Shown piece by piece: positions 1 to 9,393 of a stretch of DNA of 64,000 nt (positions are counted from its first letter, which is position 1; each line of letters starts with the position of its first letter). Under the pieces are notes generated by a model. That model made no database searches. It was given only the letters and a program-made list of their open reading frames with translations, and was not told where the DNA came from. The position numbers and the translations under genes are program-made. This stretch comes from an uncultured Prevotella sp. GTDB taxonomy: Bacteria > Bacteroidota > Bacteroidia > Bacteroidales > Bacteroidaceae. The stretch is from the NCBI GenBank assembly GCA_905211345.1, contig CAJMAO010000002.1:1-64000 (forward strand), written 5' to 3'.

Positions 1-4
1 TCAT
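1..4 (-). CDS. Start of a minus-strand gene running off the left edge
   Basis: A minus-strand ATG occupies positions 4 to 2. Directly upstream (positions about 9-18) the minus strand reads AAAAGGAGGTTATC, an unusually good Shine-Dalgarno for a Bacteroidota genome, about 6 nt from the ATG. The gene would follow mlaD in the same direction, so it may be the next gene of that operon or start its own unit. The product cannot be told from one codon. Confidence 0.5.
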
Positions 5-123
5 GATAACCTCCTTTTAAAAAGATATATGCAATTAATATGCCACTTTACAACGCCTTGTTAAACTAGAGCCACGGCCTTTTACAACGTATTGAGTTTC
101 AGTCTGTTACTGAGTCGGTTCTC

Positions 124-1026
124 TTATTTGTCCTTCCTCCCGAACAATGAGAAGTGAACGTATCGTTTCGGGTGTGCCTTGAGGTCGATTAACAGTGAGT
201 CGGCCGAGCGCATCGTGCTGTTCAGGTTGTTGTAAAGCGACGGGTCGCGCATCAGCAGTCCGAGTGAGCCTTGGTTGTTGTTGAGTTTCTCGGTGAATTC
301 TTCTACGTTGGCGAGCGTGGCGTCCACTCTCGCTACCGTGCCCGCCACGTCGATGGTGTTGAGCCTCTTGGTCAGCGTGTTTGCGTTGTACAGCACGCTG
401 TCGGCGCGGTTCACCATGCCCGGAACGCTGCCCTCAAGTCCTGCGAGCAGGTTGTTCAGGCGGCGCGATGTCACGGTGAGGTTGCCGGTTACGGTCTCCA
501 CGTTCTGTAACGACTTTGCCAATGCCGGATTGGCCAGCAGGGCGTTGAGGCTGGTTACAATCGAGTCAACTTTCGGCAGTATCTGCATCACGGTGGGTAT
601 CATGTCCTTCATCTTGCCAAGTGCGCCGTCGTTGATGTCTCCTTGGATGGTTTCTCCGGGCATTATGCGCTCCCTCGGGTTAGTGGCGAGCAGCAGGTTT
701 ACTTTCACGTTGCCGAGCATGTCGCTCACAATCTCGGCGCTGCTGCCTTGTGGTACGCGCAGGCGGTTGTCTATTTCGGCTTCTACAACCGTTCCTCCGG
801 TATTATTATAATCATAGATTATGTTTTTCACAACGCCCACTTTGTAGCCGTCGGCGTATATCGGGCTTGAAGCCGCAAGCCCGCTGATGTCCTTGAATGA
901 TATGAAATACTTGTCAGATGACGAGAAGAGGTTAAGCCCTTTCAGGAAATTCATCCCGAAAAACAGGATTACAAGGCCGCATATCGCCACTAAGGCTATC
1001 TTGACTTCTTTATTAAAAAACTTCAT
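124..1026 (-). CDS. mlaD: MlaD/MCE-family lipid-transport periplasmic protein
   Basis: This 300-aa protein has one N-terminal transmembrane helix (residues about 9-28) followed by an MCE domain (about 36-113; core GLAASSPIYADGYKVG and later DMLGNVKV). A long helical C-terminal region carries repeated short hydrophobic/polar segments. In the family, MlaD is anchored in the inner membrane with an MlaEF-type ABC transporter and moves phospholipids between the membranes. The gene lies 8 nt downstream of the amidase gene on the same strand, so the two are probably co-transcribed. No MlaE or MlaF gene is in view. The length fits the Bacteroidota versions, which are longer than proteobacterial MlaD. 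The family call is confident; the exact lipid is unknown. Confidence 0.88.
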   Translation of the reverse strand: MKFFNKEVKIALVAICGLVILFFGMNFLKGLNLFSSSDKYFISFKDISGLAASSPIYADGYKVGVVKNIIYDYNNTGGTVVEAEIDNRLRVPQGSSAEIVSDMLGNVKVNLLLATNPRERIMPGETIQGDINDGALGKMKDMIPTVMQILPKVDSIVTSLNALLANPALAKSLQNVETVTGNLTVTSRRLNNLLAGLEGSVPGMVNRADSVLYNANTLTKRLNTIDVAGTVARVDATLANVEEFTEKLNNNQGSLGLLMRDPSLYNNLNSTMRSADSLLIDLKAHPKRYVHFSLFGRKDK

Positions 1027-1034
1027 GTCTAAAA

Positions 1035-2246
1035 TTATTTGTTTGACTTAAACTCGCGTATGGCTTGGTTCACGTTCATCTTCCCGCCGTTTTTGAAAGC
1101 GATGATGAAGGCTTGTGGAAATTTATCGAGTATCGATTTGCGCAGGCGGTAGATTTCGTTGTAATCGGTAGATGAGCCGTATGTGTATTTTATAAGGCCG
1201 TTTTCTTCATAAGAATCGATGCCGTCAAGCCCTTTGAAGTTGCTGTTCCCTGCCGCAAGGCGTTTGCTGCTGGCCAGTATCTGCACTTTGAATATAGGGC
1301 GGCCACTGTTTTCGTCCTCGTTGTCGACAGCTTCTTCAACTGTTTTTATTTCTTTCTTTGTTGTTTTCTTCAGCTTTTCCGGTTTGTCGTTCCTGTCGTC
1401 TGTTTCGTCGTTTTCAGGCGGAACGATTGACGGAACTTCAATCTTGTCATCGCTTTTCGCGTCGTATGGCACTGTGATGTCCTTGTCGTATTTCGCCTTG
1501 TACTTAGCAAACGCCTCGTAAATGCCGCGCGCCATTTTGTCGATATTCGACTTGTTGTTGAGAAATTTCTCCTCGTCGGGTGTCGTTATGAATCCAAGCT
1601 CGATGAGGCAGGCTGGCATCGAGGTTTCCCGCAATACTAGAAATACGTCCTGCTTGACGCCTTTGTTAGGCCGTTTTGCTATCGAGCATACACTGCTTTG
1701 CACGTATTGGGCCAGTTCGACACTGCGCGACATGTTCTTGTCGTGCATGAATTCAAACATAATGGTGCTTTCCGGGGAGTTCGGGTCGTAGCCTTCGTAG
1801 TGTTCCTTGTAATCCTTTTCAATCATGATTACCGAGTTCTCGCGCTTGGCTGCGCTCAGTTTCTCGTCCGATCGGCGCATACCCATCGTGTAAGTCTCAA
1901 GCCCCCGGGCTATATGTCCTCTCGGTAATGCGTTCGTATGAATTGAAATGAACACGTCAGCCTTGTTCTTGTTGGCTATGCTTGCGCGTCTGTGAAGCGG
2001 GATGAACACGTCGGTCTTGCGCGTGTAGACCACCTTTACGTCGGGACAATTACGCTCGACATATCTGCCGAAAGCCAGTGCAACGTTAAGGTTGATGTTC
2101 TTTTCGTATGAGAAATCACCTTTAGCGCCGACGTCGTGGCCGCCGTGCCCTGCGTCGATTACGAGCGTAAACCGCTTGCCTGCTGCTGTTGCGGCGGCGG
2201 AGAAAGAGACAAACATCAGCAAGATGAATATTATCTTTTTGCTCAT
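1035..2246 (-). CDS. N-acetylmuramoyl-L-alanine amidase (Amidase_3) with SPOR-like C-terminus
   Basis: The 403-aa secreted protein has a signal peptide (residues 1-22, ending AAATAA). A zinc amidase domain spans about 27-245: the first zinc ligand is in DAGHGGHD (H34), a second histidine in DVFISIHTNA, and the catalytic glutamate in CLIELGFITTPDEE. A charged linker rich in Asp, Lys and Glu (about 250-315) follows, then a roughly 80-residue SPOR-like segment beginning FKVQILASS. Family members cut the amide bond between N-acetylmuramic acid and L-alanine in peptidoglycan, often at the septum, where SPOR domains bind denuded glycan. It is the first gene of the amidase-mlaD unit. A minus-strand -7 box, TACCTTTG, lies at 2266-2273, only about 20 nt from the start codon. 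Confidence 0.92.
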   Translation of the reverse strand: MSKKIIFILLMFVSFSAAATAAGKRFTLVIDAGHGGHDVGAKGDFSYEKNINLNVALAFGRYVERNCPDVKVVYTRKTDVFIPLHRRASIANKNKADVFISIHTNALPRGHIARGLETYTMGMRRSDEKLSAAKRENSVIMIEKDYKEHYEGYDPNSPESTIMFEFMHDKNMSRSVELAQYVQSSVCSIAKRPNKGVKQDVFLVLRETSMPACLIELGFITTPDEEKFLNNKSNIDKMARGIYEAFAKYKAKYDKDITVPYDAKSDDKIEVPSIVPPENDETDDRNDKPEKLKKTTKKEIKTVEEAVDNEDENSGRPIFKVQILASSKRLAAGNSNFKGLDGIDSYEENGLIKYTYGSSTDYNEIYRLRKSILDKFPQAFIIAFKNGGKMNVNQAIREFKSNK

Positions 2247-2265
2247 TTACGCTTGATTATAGGTA

Positions 2266-2273
2266 CAAAGGTA
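2266..2273 (-). promoter_or_regulatory. -7 box of the amidase-mlaD unit
   Basis: The minus strand reads TACCTTTG, matching the Bacteroidota sigma-ABfr -7 consensus TAnnTTTG, about 20 nt upstream of the amidase ATG. Confidence 0.6.
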
Positions 2274-2302
2274 ACGGTTTGTCCATAAAAAACTGCAACC
2301 TT

Positions 2303-2689
2303 TCACAAAGTTTTATCATTTATTAAGTGTAGTTCAACCGCCGCGCTTTCGATGTCGGCGCCCATTGGAGGATTGGTTTTCTCAATAATTACGTCAAGAG
2401 CCTCAATCATCGGCATGTTGTCAAGAATGCTTTTGCCGATCCTGCCTGCAACGTGTTCGAGCAGGCAGGACGGCGTTTGCATCTCCTTATTTATGATTTC
2501 GTATATCTCGGCGTAGTTAAGCGTGTCGGCTACATTGTCGCTTTGCAGCGCCTTGCCGAACAAATATTTAGCCCGTATGCTTACAATAAACTCGCCTCCG
2601 GTCACCCTTTCCTGCGGCAATACGCCGTGGCGGGCGTGAAAGCGCAGTTTGTTGAGGCATACGTAGCTGGATTTTAATTCATAATTCAT
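2303..2689 (-). CDS. folB: Dihydroneopterin aldolase
   Basis: The 128-aa length is typical of FolB. The N-terminal SYVCLNKLRFHARHGVLPQE holds the family hallmark in which the first strand is followed by HGV and a glutamate. The C-terminal half has the usual EIYEIINKEMQ helix and IEKTNPP motif. FolB converts 7,8-dihydroneopterin to 6-hydroxymethyl-dihydropterin and glycolaldehyde in folate synthesis, acting as a cytosolic homo-octamer. thyA and folA are encoded about 14 kb away in the same segment. It reads in the same direction as nrdJ, but a 160-nt repeat-bearing spacer lies between them, so co-transcription is uncertain. Confidence 0.92.
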   Translation of the reverse strand: MNYELKSSYVCLNKLRFHARHGVLPQERVTGGEFIVSIRAKYLFGKALQSDNVADTLNYAEIYEIINKEMQTPSCLLEHVAGRIGKSILDNMPMIEALDVIIEKTNPPMGADIESAAVELHLINDKTL

Positions 2690-2849
2690 AATTCACAATT
2701 CATAATCGGGTTGCACTATGGCTTGTCATAATCCACAACCCATACCCATAATCTTGACAGATATTTGTCGGCTCAACCTCCATACATATCCATCATCATG
2801 GCATGTGCCTAGATTATGAATTATGAATTATGAATTATGAATTGTCAGA
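2680..2849. repeat. AT-rich ATTATGAATT-type intergenic repeat pair
   Basis: Two blocks of tandem ATTATGAATT-like units face each other (about 2680-2713 and 2813-2845), one being the inverted complement of the other. They can form a long imperfect hairpin between nrdJ and folB. A similar block recurs at about 51,043-51,070. These look like the short AT-rich spacer repeats common between Bacteroidota genes. Confidence 0.6.
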
Positions 2850-5417
2850 TTATCCGCATCTTGACGCTCCGCAGTTCTTGCAGATCAGGCATCCTTCTTG
2901 GTAAACTAGGGTTTCCTGTCCGCAGGCAGGGCATTTCTGGCCTTTGGCTTCGGTTCCGTCGGTGATGTATTTCTTGAGCGCGCGCTCAACGCCGTTTTTC
3001 CAAGTGTTGATGCTTTCGCTCTTTAGTTGCAGCGAACTGACGAGCTTTATGACGTGCTCAATCGGCATACGGTAGCGCAGCACGCCTGAAATCAGCTTGG
3101 CGTAGTTCCAGTATTCGGGGTTGAACTTCTCGCTCAAGCCTTCTACGGTAGTCTTGTATCCGCGCTTGTTCTCGAACTGGAAGTCGTAGCGTTTCGTTCC
3201 GTCTTCGTTCGGCTGCTTGATGATTTTACCCTTGGTGACGGTTTTCGGCAGGACGATGCCTTCGTCGTCATCCTGTAATCCGGTGAATATCTCGTAAGGA
3301 TAGCCGTCAAGCAAGCCTACGAAAGCCACCCATTTCTCCTTGTTGTTCTGGAAGCGCACCACGTCACATTCAAGCTCCTTGGGGCGTACTTCGGTCACTT
3401 CCGGATGGCGGCACGGCGGCAACTGGTGCTGGGTGGTAATCTCCTCGCCGCCTTTTTCCTTCTTTTTCTCGACAGAGAGCATCACTCCCGAGCGTGAGCC
3501 GTCGCGGTAGACGGTGCAGCCCTTGCAGCCCGACTTCCACGCTTCTACGTACAGGCGGTTGACGAGGGCTTCGTCGACGTTGGCCGGCAGGTTGATCGTC
3601 ACGCTGATGCTGTGGTCAACCCATTTCTGTATTGCGCCCTGCATCCGCACCTTCATCAGCCAGTCAACGTCGTTGGCGGTGGCCTTATAATAAGGCGACT
3701 TTGCTATGAGGTCGTCTATTTCGTCTTGAGTGTAACGCTTCTCGGTGTCATATCCATTCACTTTCATCCACTCGATGAATTTGCGGTGGTAAACGATATA
3801 CTCCTCGAACGAGTCGCCCACTTCGTCAACGAAGTCAACATGCACGTCTGTATCGTTGGGGTTTACCTTGCGGCGGCGCTTGTACACGGGCATGAACACC
3901 GGCTCGATGCCGCTGGTGGTCTGTGTCATGAGGCTCGTCGTGCCGGTAGGCGCTATGGTGAGGCAGGCTATATTGCGGCGCCCATACTTTGCCATGTCGG
4001 CGTAAAGTTCGGGGTCGGCCTCTTTGATACGGGCGACGAAGGGGTTGTTTTCTTCCCTCTTGGTGTCGTATATGGCGAAAGCGCCGCGCTCCTTGGCCAT
4101 CGTCACCGACGAGCGGTAGGCAGCCAAGGCCAGCGTCTTGTGTACTTCCACAGAGAAGTCGGTTGCCTCTTGCGTGCCGTAGCGCAGCCCCATGGCGGCT
4201 ATCATGTCGCCCTCGGCGGTTATGCCCACGCCAGTGCGGCGGCCTTTGCCGCTCTTATCCTTTATCTTTTCCCACAGGTGGTATTCCGTAAACTTAACCT
4301 CGTCGCTTTGGGGGTCGCTCTTTATCTTCTCCATAATGAGGTCGATCTTCTCAAGTTCCATGTCGACGATGTCGTCCATGATGCGCTGTGCTAGGCCCAC
4401 ATGGCGCTTGAACAGGTCGAAGTCGAAGTAAGCCTTGTCCGTGAACGGGTTGACTACGTAAGAGTATAGGTTTATCGACAGCAGGCGGCACGAGTCGTAA
4501 GGACACAATGGTATTTCTCCGCATGGATTGGTGGACACGGTGCGGAAGCCGAGGTCGGCGTAGCAGTCGGGCAAGCTCTCGCGGACAATCGTGTCCCAGA
4601 ACAGCACTCCCGGCTCGGCGCTTTTCCAAGCGTTGTGCACAATCTTCTCCCACAGGTTCTTTGCGCTGATGTCTTTCTTCACCTGCGGTTCTTCGCTGTC
4701 GATCGGGAACTGCTGGGTGTACTCGCGGTCGTCGATGGCCGCGCGCATGAACTCGTCGTCGATTTTCACTGAAACGTTGGCCCCTGTAATCTTGCCTTCT
4801 GTCATCTTCGCGTCGATGAACGCCTCGCTGTCGGGGTGCTTGATGCTTACCGAGAGCATCAGCGCGCCGCGCCGCCCGTCTTGCGCCACTTCGCGCGTAG
4901 AGTTGCTGTATCGTTCCATGAACGGCACGAGCCCGGTGGACGTCAGCGCCGAGTTGTTCACAGGCGACCCTTTAGGCCGTAGGTGCGACAGGTCGTGGCC
5001 TACGCCGCCGCGGCGCTTCATCAGTTGCACCTGCTCCTCGTCTATACGCAGTATTGCCCCGTAGGAATCGGCGTCGCCGTCGAGGCCGATGACGAAGCAG
5101 TTTGACAACGACGCTACTTGGAAGTTGTTGCCGATGCCGGTCATAGGGCTGCCTGCGGGTACTATATACTTGAAGTGGTCGAGCACTTCAAACACGTCTT
5201 CAGCCGTCAGCGGGTTGGCGTATTTCTGTTCTATACGCGCCACTTCGTTGGCAATGCGCCAGTGCATGTCGGCCGGTGATTTCTCGAAAATGTTGCCGTA
5301 GCTGTCTTTCAGCGCGTACTTGTTTACCCATACGCGCGCGGCCAGTTCGTCGCCGCCGAAATAAGCCAGTGAGGCTTGGTAAGCCTCTTCAAATGAATAG
5401 GTTTGTCTATTTTCCAT
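2850..5417 (-). CDS. nrdJ: Adenosylcobalamin-dependent (class II) ribonucleotide reductase
   Basis: This 855-aa enzyme reduces ribonucleotides to deoxyribonucleotides with a B12-derived thiyl radical. Visible hallmarks are LSNCFV near residue 107, the active-site loop TNPCGEIPL near 297, TAEGDMIAAMGLRYG in the barrel, and APTGTTSLM. A cysteine pair in the C-terminal zinc-ribbon tail (CPACG ... CKNCG, last 25 residues, ending SRCG) probably re-reduces the active site. The separate segment from about 690 to 800 fits the C-terminal domain of long NrdJ proteins. A minus-strand -7 box TAGCTTTG lies at 5443-5450. No regulatory gene is adjacent, and no B12 riboswitch could be identified in the short leader. 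Confidence 0.94.
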   Translation of the reverse strand: MENRQTYSFEEAYQASLAYFGGDELAARVWVNKYALKDSYGNIFEKSPADMHWRIANEVARIEQKYANPLTAEDVFEVLDHFKYIVPAGSPMTGIGNNFQVASLSNCFVIGLDGDADSYGAILRIDEEQVQLMKRRGGVGHDLSHLRPKGSPVNNSALTSTGLVPFMERYSNSTREVAQDGRRGALMLSVSIKHPDSEAFIDAKMTEGKITGANVSVKIDDEFMRAAIDDREYTQQFPIDSEEPQVKKDISAKNLWEKIVHNAWKSAEPGVLFWDTIVRESLPDCYADLGFRTVSTNPCGEIPLCPYDSCRLLSINLYSYVVNPFTDKAYFDFDLFKRHVGLAQRIMDDIVDMELEKIDLIMEKIKSDPQSDEVKFTEYHLWEKIKDKSGKGRRTGVGITAEGDMIAAMGLRYGTQEATDFSVEVHKTLALAAYRSSVTMAKERGAFAIYDTKREENNPFVARIKEADPELYADMAKYGRRNIACLTIAPTGTTSLMTQTTSGIEPVFMPVYKRRRKVNPNDTDVHVDFVDEVGDSFEEYIVYHRKFIEWMKVNGYDTEKRYTQDEIDDLIAKSPYYKATANDVDWLMKVRMQGAIQKWVDHSISVTINLPANVDEALVNRLYVEAWKSGCKGCTVYRDGSRSGVMLSVEKKKEKGGEEITTQHQLPPCRHPEVTEVRPKELECDVVRFQNNKEKWVAFVGLLDGYPYEIFTGLQDDDEGIVLPKTVTKGKIIKQPNEDGTKRYDFQFENKRGYKTTVEGLSEKFNPEYWNYAKLISGVLRYRMPIEHVIKLVSSLQLKSESINTWKNGVERALKKYITDGTEAKGQKCPACGQETLVYQEGCLICKNCGASRCG

Positions 5418-5442
5418 GATGACAGAAGTGAATTAAGTGGTG

Positions 5443-5450
5443 CAAAGCTA
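5443..5450 (-). promoter_or_regulatory. -7 box of nrdJ
   Basis: The minus strand reads TAGCTTTG, a TAnnTTTG match, about 26 nt upstream of the nrdJ ATG. Confidence 0.55.
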
Positions 5451-5479
5451 CGAACATTTTTCGATAAAAAGAAAAACTT

Positions 5480-6425
5480 TTCGGATTATTTTCTAATAAT
5501 TTATTTTTGAAAAGTTTTCCAAAATGGAAAAGTTTTTCTTATGCTTTTCTTTAATTGTTTGATGTAAAATGAAATTCAATGCTTGTCGCGGCGTGTCTTT
5601 GTAGCATGTTTGGTCAGATTCTGCCGCGGTGTGTGCAGGTGCGCCAGTGGAAGTTCGCGTGCCGTGGCACGGCGGCATGCCCGTTTTGGACGGTTTAATT
5701 ATTGGCAGGGTGGGGCGGGCGCATCGTATTACCGTCTCCGGAAAGTAAAAAGTCAGGACAAAAGTTTTTTGTGAAATAGAAAACGGACTGTTGTTAAAAG
5801 TTAAATAACTGCTACTGGAATCTCGTGTTATTAACATCTGTTTGCTGAATATCCGCCGTTATATGCTTTTTTGACGGTTTTCTTACTCCTCAAAGACGGC
5901 TTTTCACTCCCCCGGAGGCCGTCTTTGAGGATGCGAAAGGCCGTGTTTTGCACTTTCAAAGACCATGTTTTGCAAGGCGGGAAATTGTTGCTTAACGTAA
6001 AATGCAGTGTATCAGACTGTTGCGTTCAATGCTGTTTCTTGGCTTTTTTCAGGCCGAACGGCGTGTCGCCGCGTGGCGGCGGCCTTCCCATGGGCTTAAC
6101 CGTAATGCAAGAGTGCTTGTTTTTATGACTTCGTCAGGCGCATGTACTCGGTTGGGGCGCATACGGAATGGTTCCTGCCGCGTTACAAATGCCATAGCGG
6201 CAAGGCTTGTTTCGCTTCCTGAAAATGTCGTTTGTTGTCTACAATGGCAGGCACGGTTTATCCCGTTCTGATGCGGTGTTCTGTACGCGCGATTTGCTTA
6301 CGGCCGGTATCATGGTGTCGCGTTATATGTTTATAAGGTGTGTTCAGAGTGTTTGCGTGCGATATTCGTAAACGTTAAATAAATAAAGAAAAAGGCTGTT
6401 TTGATGCTCTGTTAGGTTTAATTTC
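5480..6425. other. Gene-free interval of about 1 kb upstream of lptD
   Basis: No reading frame here looks like a real protein: the frames open on either strand have low-complexity or arginine/cysteine-biased translations. The interval contains a perfect 13-bp inverted repeat (5888-5900 with 5918-5930) and one copy of a GGCCGTGTTTTGC-type repeat that recurs at about 13,335. It ends in the lptD promoter region. Confidence 0.6.
5888..5975. repeat. Strong hairpin plus GGCCGTGTTTTGC-type intergenic repeat
   Basis: CCTCAAAGACGGC (5888-5900) pairs perfectly with GCCGTCTTTGAGG (5918-5930) around a 17-nt loop. It is followed by AAAGGCCGTGTTTTGC and a related AAAGACCATGTTTTGC copy. Very similar words occur at 13,331-13,420, downstream of another gene, so this is a dispersed chromosomal repeat. 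Confidence 0.6.
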
Positions 6426-6426
6426 C

Positions 6427-6440
6427 GTAAATTTGCACCC
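6427..6440 (+). promoter_or_regulatory. -7 box of lptD
   Basis: TAAATTTG about 20 nt upstream of the lptD ATG matches TAnnTTTG. A well-spaced -33 TTTG was not clear. Confidence 0.45.
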
Positions 6441-6449
6441 TGCATTGCA

Positions 6450-9308
6450 ATGAGAACAAAAACAGTCATATTCATTCTGCTGTCTGCTTTCATGTTTATG
6501 ATGGCAGAACCAAGTATGCCGTTTTTCACTAAAAAGGGCTATGGCGGGGTTGCCGGGGGCGATTCCGCGGCTCTCGGCGACACATTACGGCCGGCCGGCG
6601 ACACCGTATCGGCCGTGGACACGGCCACGGCCGACTCGGTAAGGCTGTCAAACGAGTCTGACACCACCAAGATGGACTCGCTCGAACTGGCCATATACAA
6701 GCATAACAAGCATGTTGACGACTCTGTGAGGCTCGACAGCATAAACCGCAAGAAATCAAACGGCCTTGACGCTCCGGTTACGTTCTCGTCGGAAGACTCG
6801 CTCGTTTACGACGCCTTGACGAAGCAGGCCCGCATGTATGGAAACTCCAACGTGAAGTATCAGAACATGGACCTGAAGAGCGACCGCATACGCATGAGCC
6901 TTGACAGCAGCCTCGTGCACGCTACGGGTACGGCCGACACAACGGGCGAGGTGACAGGCAAGCCGGTGTTTGTAATGGGGCAGGACACTTACGAGAGCGA
7001 CACAATGTCGTTCAACTTCAAGACAAAGAAGGGTTTTATCAACAGCGTTTACACTGCCCAGCAGGACGGATTCCTGTCGAGCGAGCAGTCGAAGCGCGAC
7101 TCGAGCGGCGTGCTTTACCTTCAGCACGGCCGCTACACCACCTGCGACCGCGACCATCCTGATTTCTATATAGCCCTCTCGCGCGCCAAGGTGCGCCCCG
7201 GCAAGGACGTTGTTTTCGGCCCGGCTTATCTCGTGGTGGCCGACGTACCGTTGCCGCTTGCCATTCCTTACGGTTTCTTCCCGTTCACAAAGAGCTATTC
7301 CAGCGGCTTCATCATGCCCTCGTATGGCGACGAAAGTTCGCGCGGTTTCTATTTGCGCGACGGTGGTTACTATTTCGCCATGAGCGACAAGTGGGACCTG
7401 AAGCTGCTCGGCGAGATATACACCAAGGGCTCGTGGGGCGTGTCAGTAGCCTCCAACTACCGAAAGAGGTACAAGTACAGCGGCAGTTTCTTCTTCAGTT
7501 ACCAGAACACCAAGAACGGCGACAAAGGCATGCCCGATTACGCCGAACAGACCAGCTTCAAGCTGCAGTGGAGCCACAGGCAGGACGCCAAGGCCAATCC
7601 GTTCACCTCGTTGTCAGCGAGCGTCAACTTCGCGTCGACCTCTTACGAGCGCAACAACCTCAACAGCATGTACAACCCGCAAAGTTACACGCAGAGCCTG
7701 CGCACGTCGAGCGTAAGCTGGAGCAGCACATTCTCCAGCCTCGGACTGACACTCAGCGGTACGGCCAACCTCAGCCAGAACATGTTAGACTCTACCATAA
7801 GTCTTACTCTGCCCGACCTTAACATCTCGGTCAGCCGCTTCTATCCTTTCAAGCGTAAGCACATGGCCGGCAAGGAACGGTGGTATGAGAAGATTTCGAT
7901 GAGTTATACGGGCCAGCTCAGAAACTCTATAGACACTAAGGAAAACCTCCTGTTCAAGTCGAACCTTATCAAGGACTGGCGCAACGGTTTCCAACATTCA
8001 ATCCCGATACAGGCCAACTTCACCTTATTTAATTATATAAACATCAACCCCTCGTTCAACTTCACCGACCGAATGTACTCTAACAAAGTCATGCAGTCGT
8101 GGGACGAAGGCGCGCAAGAAGCACGGCGCGACACGGTGTATGGCTTCTATAACGTGTACGACTGGCGCATGAGTCTTAGCGCTTCGACCAAGATGTACGG
8201 TTTCTGGGTGCCGAACAGAAAGCTGTTCGGCGACAAGATACAGGCCATACGCCACGTCATCACGCCGACGATAACTTTCGCCTACGCGCCCGACAATGGC
8301 TCGCGCTATTATGAGACGTACCAGAAAACCAATGCCGACGGCAGCGTTGAATTGGTGGAGTACAGCCCGTTTGAAGGCAGCCTGTTCGGTATCCCCTCGC
8401 GTGGGAAAACCGGAAGCCTTACGTTTGACCTCTCGAACAACATCGAGATGAAGATAAAGTCAGACAAAGACTCCACCGGATTCAAGAAGATAAGCATCAT
8501 CGACGAGCTTGGTTTCAGCATGGGCTACAACATGACGAACAAGGAACGCCCGTGGAGCGATCTCACCGTGCGCTTGCGTCTCAAGTGGTGGAAGAACTAT
8601 ACGTTCAACATGAACGCCGTGTTTGCCACTTACGCCTACGAGCTTGACGAGAACGGCAACCCTTATGTAGGCACTCACACCGAGTACAGCAAGGGTCGGT
8701 TCGGCCGTTTCCAAGGCATGTCGCAGAACTTTTCGTTCACTCTTACGCCTGAAAAGATAAAAAAATGGTTTGGCGGAGGCGATGATGAGGATGACGACGA
8801 GGAAGAGGAAGACGATGAATATGACAACACCGACATTGAGACCAACGTCGACGACGACCTCGTGCGCGGCCAGCACGGCGCGAAAAAGGACGAGGGCGGC
8901 AAGGCCGAGACTGACGAGGACGGATACATGAAGTTCTCAATGCCGTGGTCGTTGACCTTCGGTTACGGCATCTCAATGCGTGAAGATACAAGGCGCGAGA
9001 AGTTCAACAAGAAGACAATGCGCTATCCTTACCGTTTTACGCAGACGTTGAACTTCAGCGGAAACATACGCATCAGCGACGGCTGGAACATCAGTTTTTC
9101 GTCAGGTTACGACTTCGAGGAGCACGATTTGTCAATGACCACCGCCTCGCTCAGCCGCGACCTGCACTGCTTTAACATGAGCTGCTCGGTCGTGCTTTCA
9201 CCCTATACGTCTTATAATTTCTCGTTCCGTTGTAACGCGGCGACGCTTACCGACGCATTGAAATACGACAAACGGAGCGGCTTCAGCAATGCCGTGCAAT
9301 GGTATTAA
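6450..9308 (+). CDS. lptD: LptD-like LPS-assembly outer-membrane protein
   Basis: The 952-aa protein has a signal peptide (about residues 1-22). A low-complexity Asp/Ser/Thr region follows, then an OstA-like N-terminal domain (about 115-215; FSSEDSLVYDALTKQARMYG and YQNMDLKSDRIR). The rest is a large beta-barrel rich in alternating aromatic strands and ends in Trp-Tyr, close to the usual aromatic outer-membrane C-terminus. LptD with the lipoprotein LptE inserts lipopolysaccharide into the outer leaflet. A very acidic insert of Asp and Glu sits at about 775-815 between two predicted strands and probably forms an extracellular or plug loop. The family call rests on architecture and the OstA segment; the Bacteroidota versions diverge strongly from the E. 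coli protein. Confidence 0.85.
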   Translation: MRTKTVIFILLSAFMFMMAEPSMPFFTKKGYGGVAGGDSAALGDTLRPAGDTVSAVDTATADSVRLSNESDTTKMDSLELAIYKHNKHVDDSVRLDSINRKKSNGLDAPVTFSSEDSLVYDALTKQARMYGNSNVKYQNMDLKSDRIRMSLDSSLVHATGTADTTGEVTGKPVFVMGQDTYESDTMSFNFKTKKGFINSVYTAQQDGFLSSEQSKRDSSGVLYLQHGRYTTCDRDHPDFYIALSRAKVRPGKDVVFGPAYLVVADVPLPLAIPYGFFPFTKSYSSGFIMPSYGDESSRGFYLRDGGYYFAMSDKWDLKLLGEIYTKGSWGVSVASNYRKRYKYSGSFFFSYQNTKNGDKGMPDYAEQTSFKLQWSHRQDAKANPFTSLSASVNFASTSYERNNLNSMYNPQSYTQSLRTSSVSWSSTFSSLGLTLSGTANLSQNMLDSTISLTLPDLNISVSRFYPFKRKHMAGKERWYEKISMSYTGQLRNSIDTKENLLFKSNLIKDWRNGFQHSIPIQANFTLFNYININPSFNFTDRMYSNKVMQSWDEGAQEARRDTVYGFYNVYDWRMSLSASTKMYGFWVPNRKLFGDKIQAIRHVITPTITFAYAPDNGSRYYETYQKTNADGSVELVEYSPFEGSLFGIPSRGKTGSLTFDLSNNIEMKIKSDKDSTGFKKISIIDELGFSMGYNMTNKERPWSDLTVRLRLKWWKNYTFNMNAVFATYAYELDENGNPYVGTHTEYSKGRFGRFQGMSQNFSFTLTPEKIKKWFGGGDDEDDDEEEEDDEYDNTDIETNVDDDLVRGQHGAKKDEGGKAETDEDGYMKFSMPWSLTFGYGISMREDTRREKFNKKTMRYPYRFTQTLNFSGNIRISDGWNISFSSGYDFEEHDLSMTTASLSRDLHCFNMSCSVVLSPYTSYNFSFRCNAATLTDALKYDKRSGFSNAVQWY

Positions 9309-9393
9309 GCGAATTAAGAATTAAGAGTTAAGAATTAAGAAAGTTGGCAATAAAGGCATATTTTCTTAATTCTTAACTCTTAATTCTTAACTT
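9309..9393. terminator. Inverted TTAAGAATTAAG repeats between convergent genes
   Basis: TTAAGAATTAAGAGTTAAG-type tracts at about 9313-9341 and 9364-9391 are inverted copies of each other and can form a long AT-rich hairpin between lptD and the antiporter gene, which converge here. It is likely a bidirectional terminator. Related tracts occur at about 15,975, 16,880 and 41,563. Confidence 0.6.

Noticed and set aside
3612..4394. Plus-strand frame of 260 codons opposite nrdJ
   Set aside because: Shadow of the conserved nrdJ catalytic region; no recognisable domain.
5493..6271. Short frames in the lptD upstream gap
   Set aside because: Low-complexity or biased translations, no start context and overlap with a hairpin and dispersed repeats.
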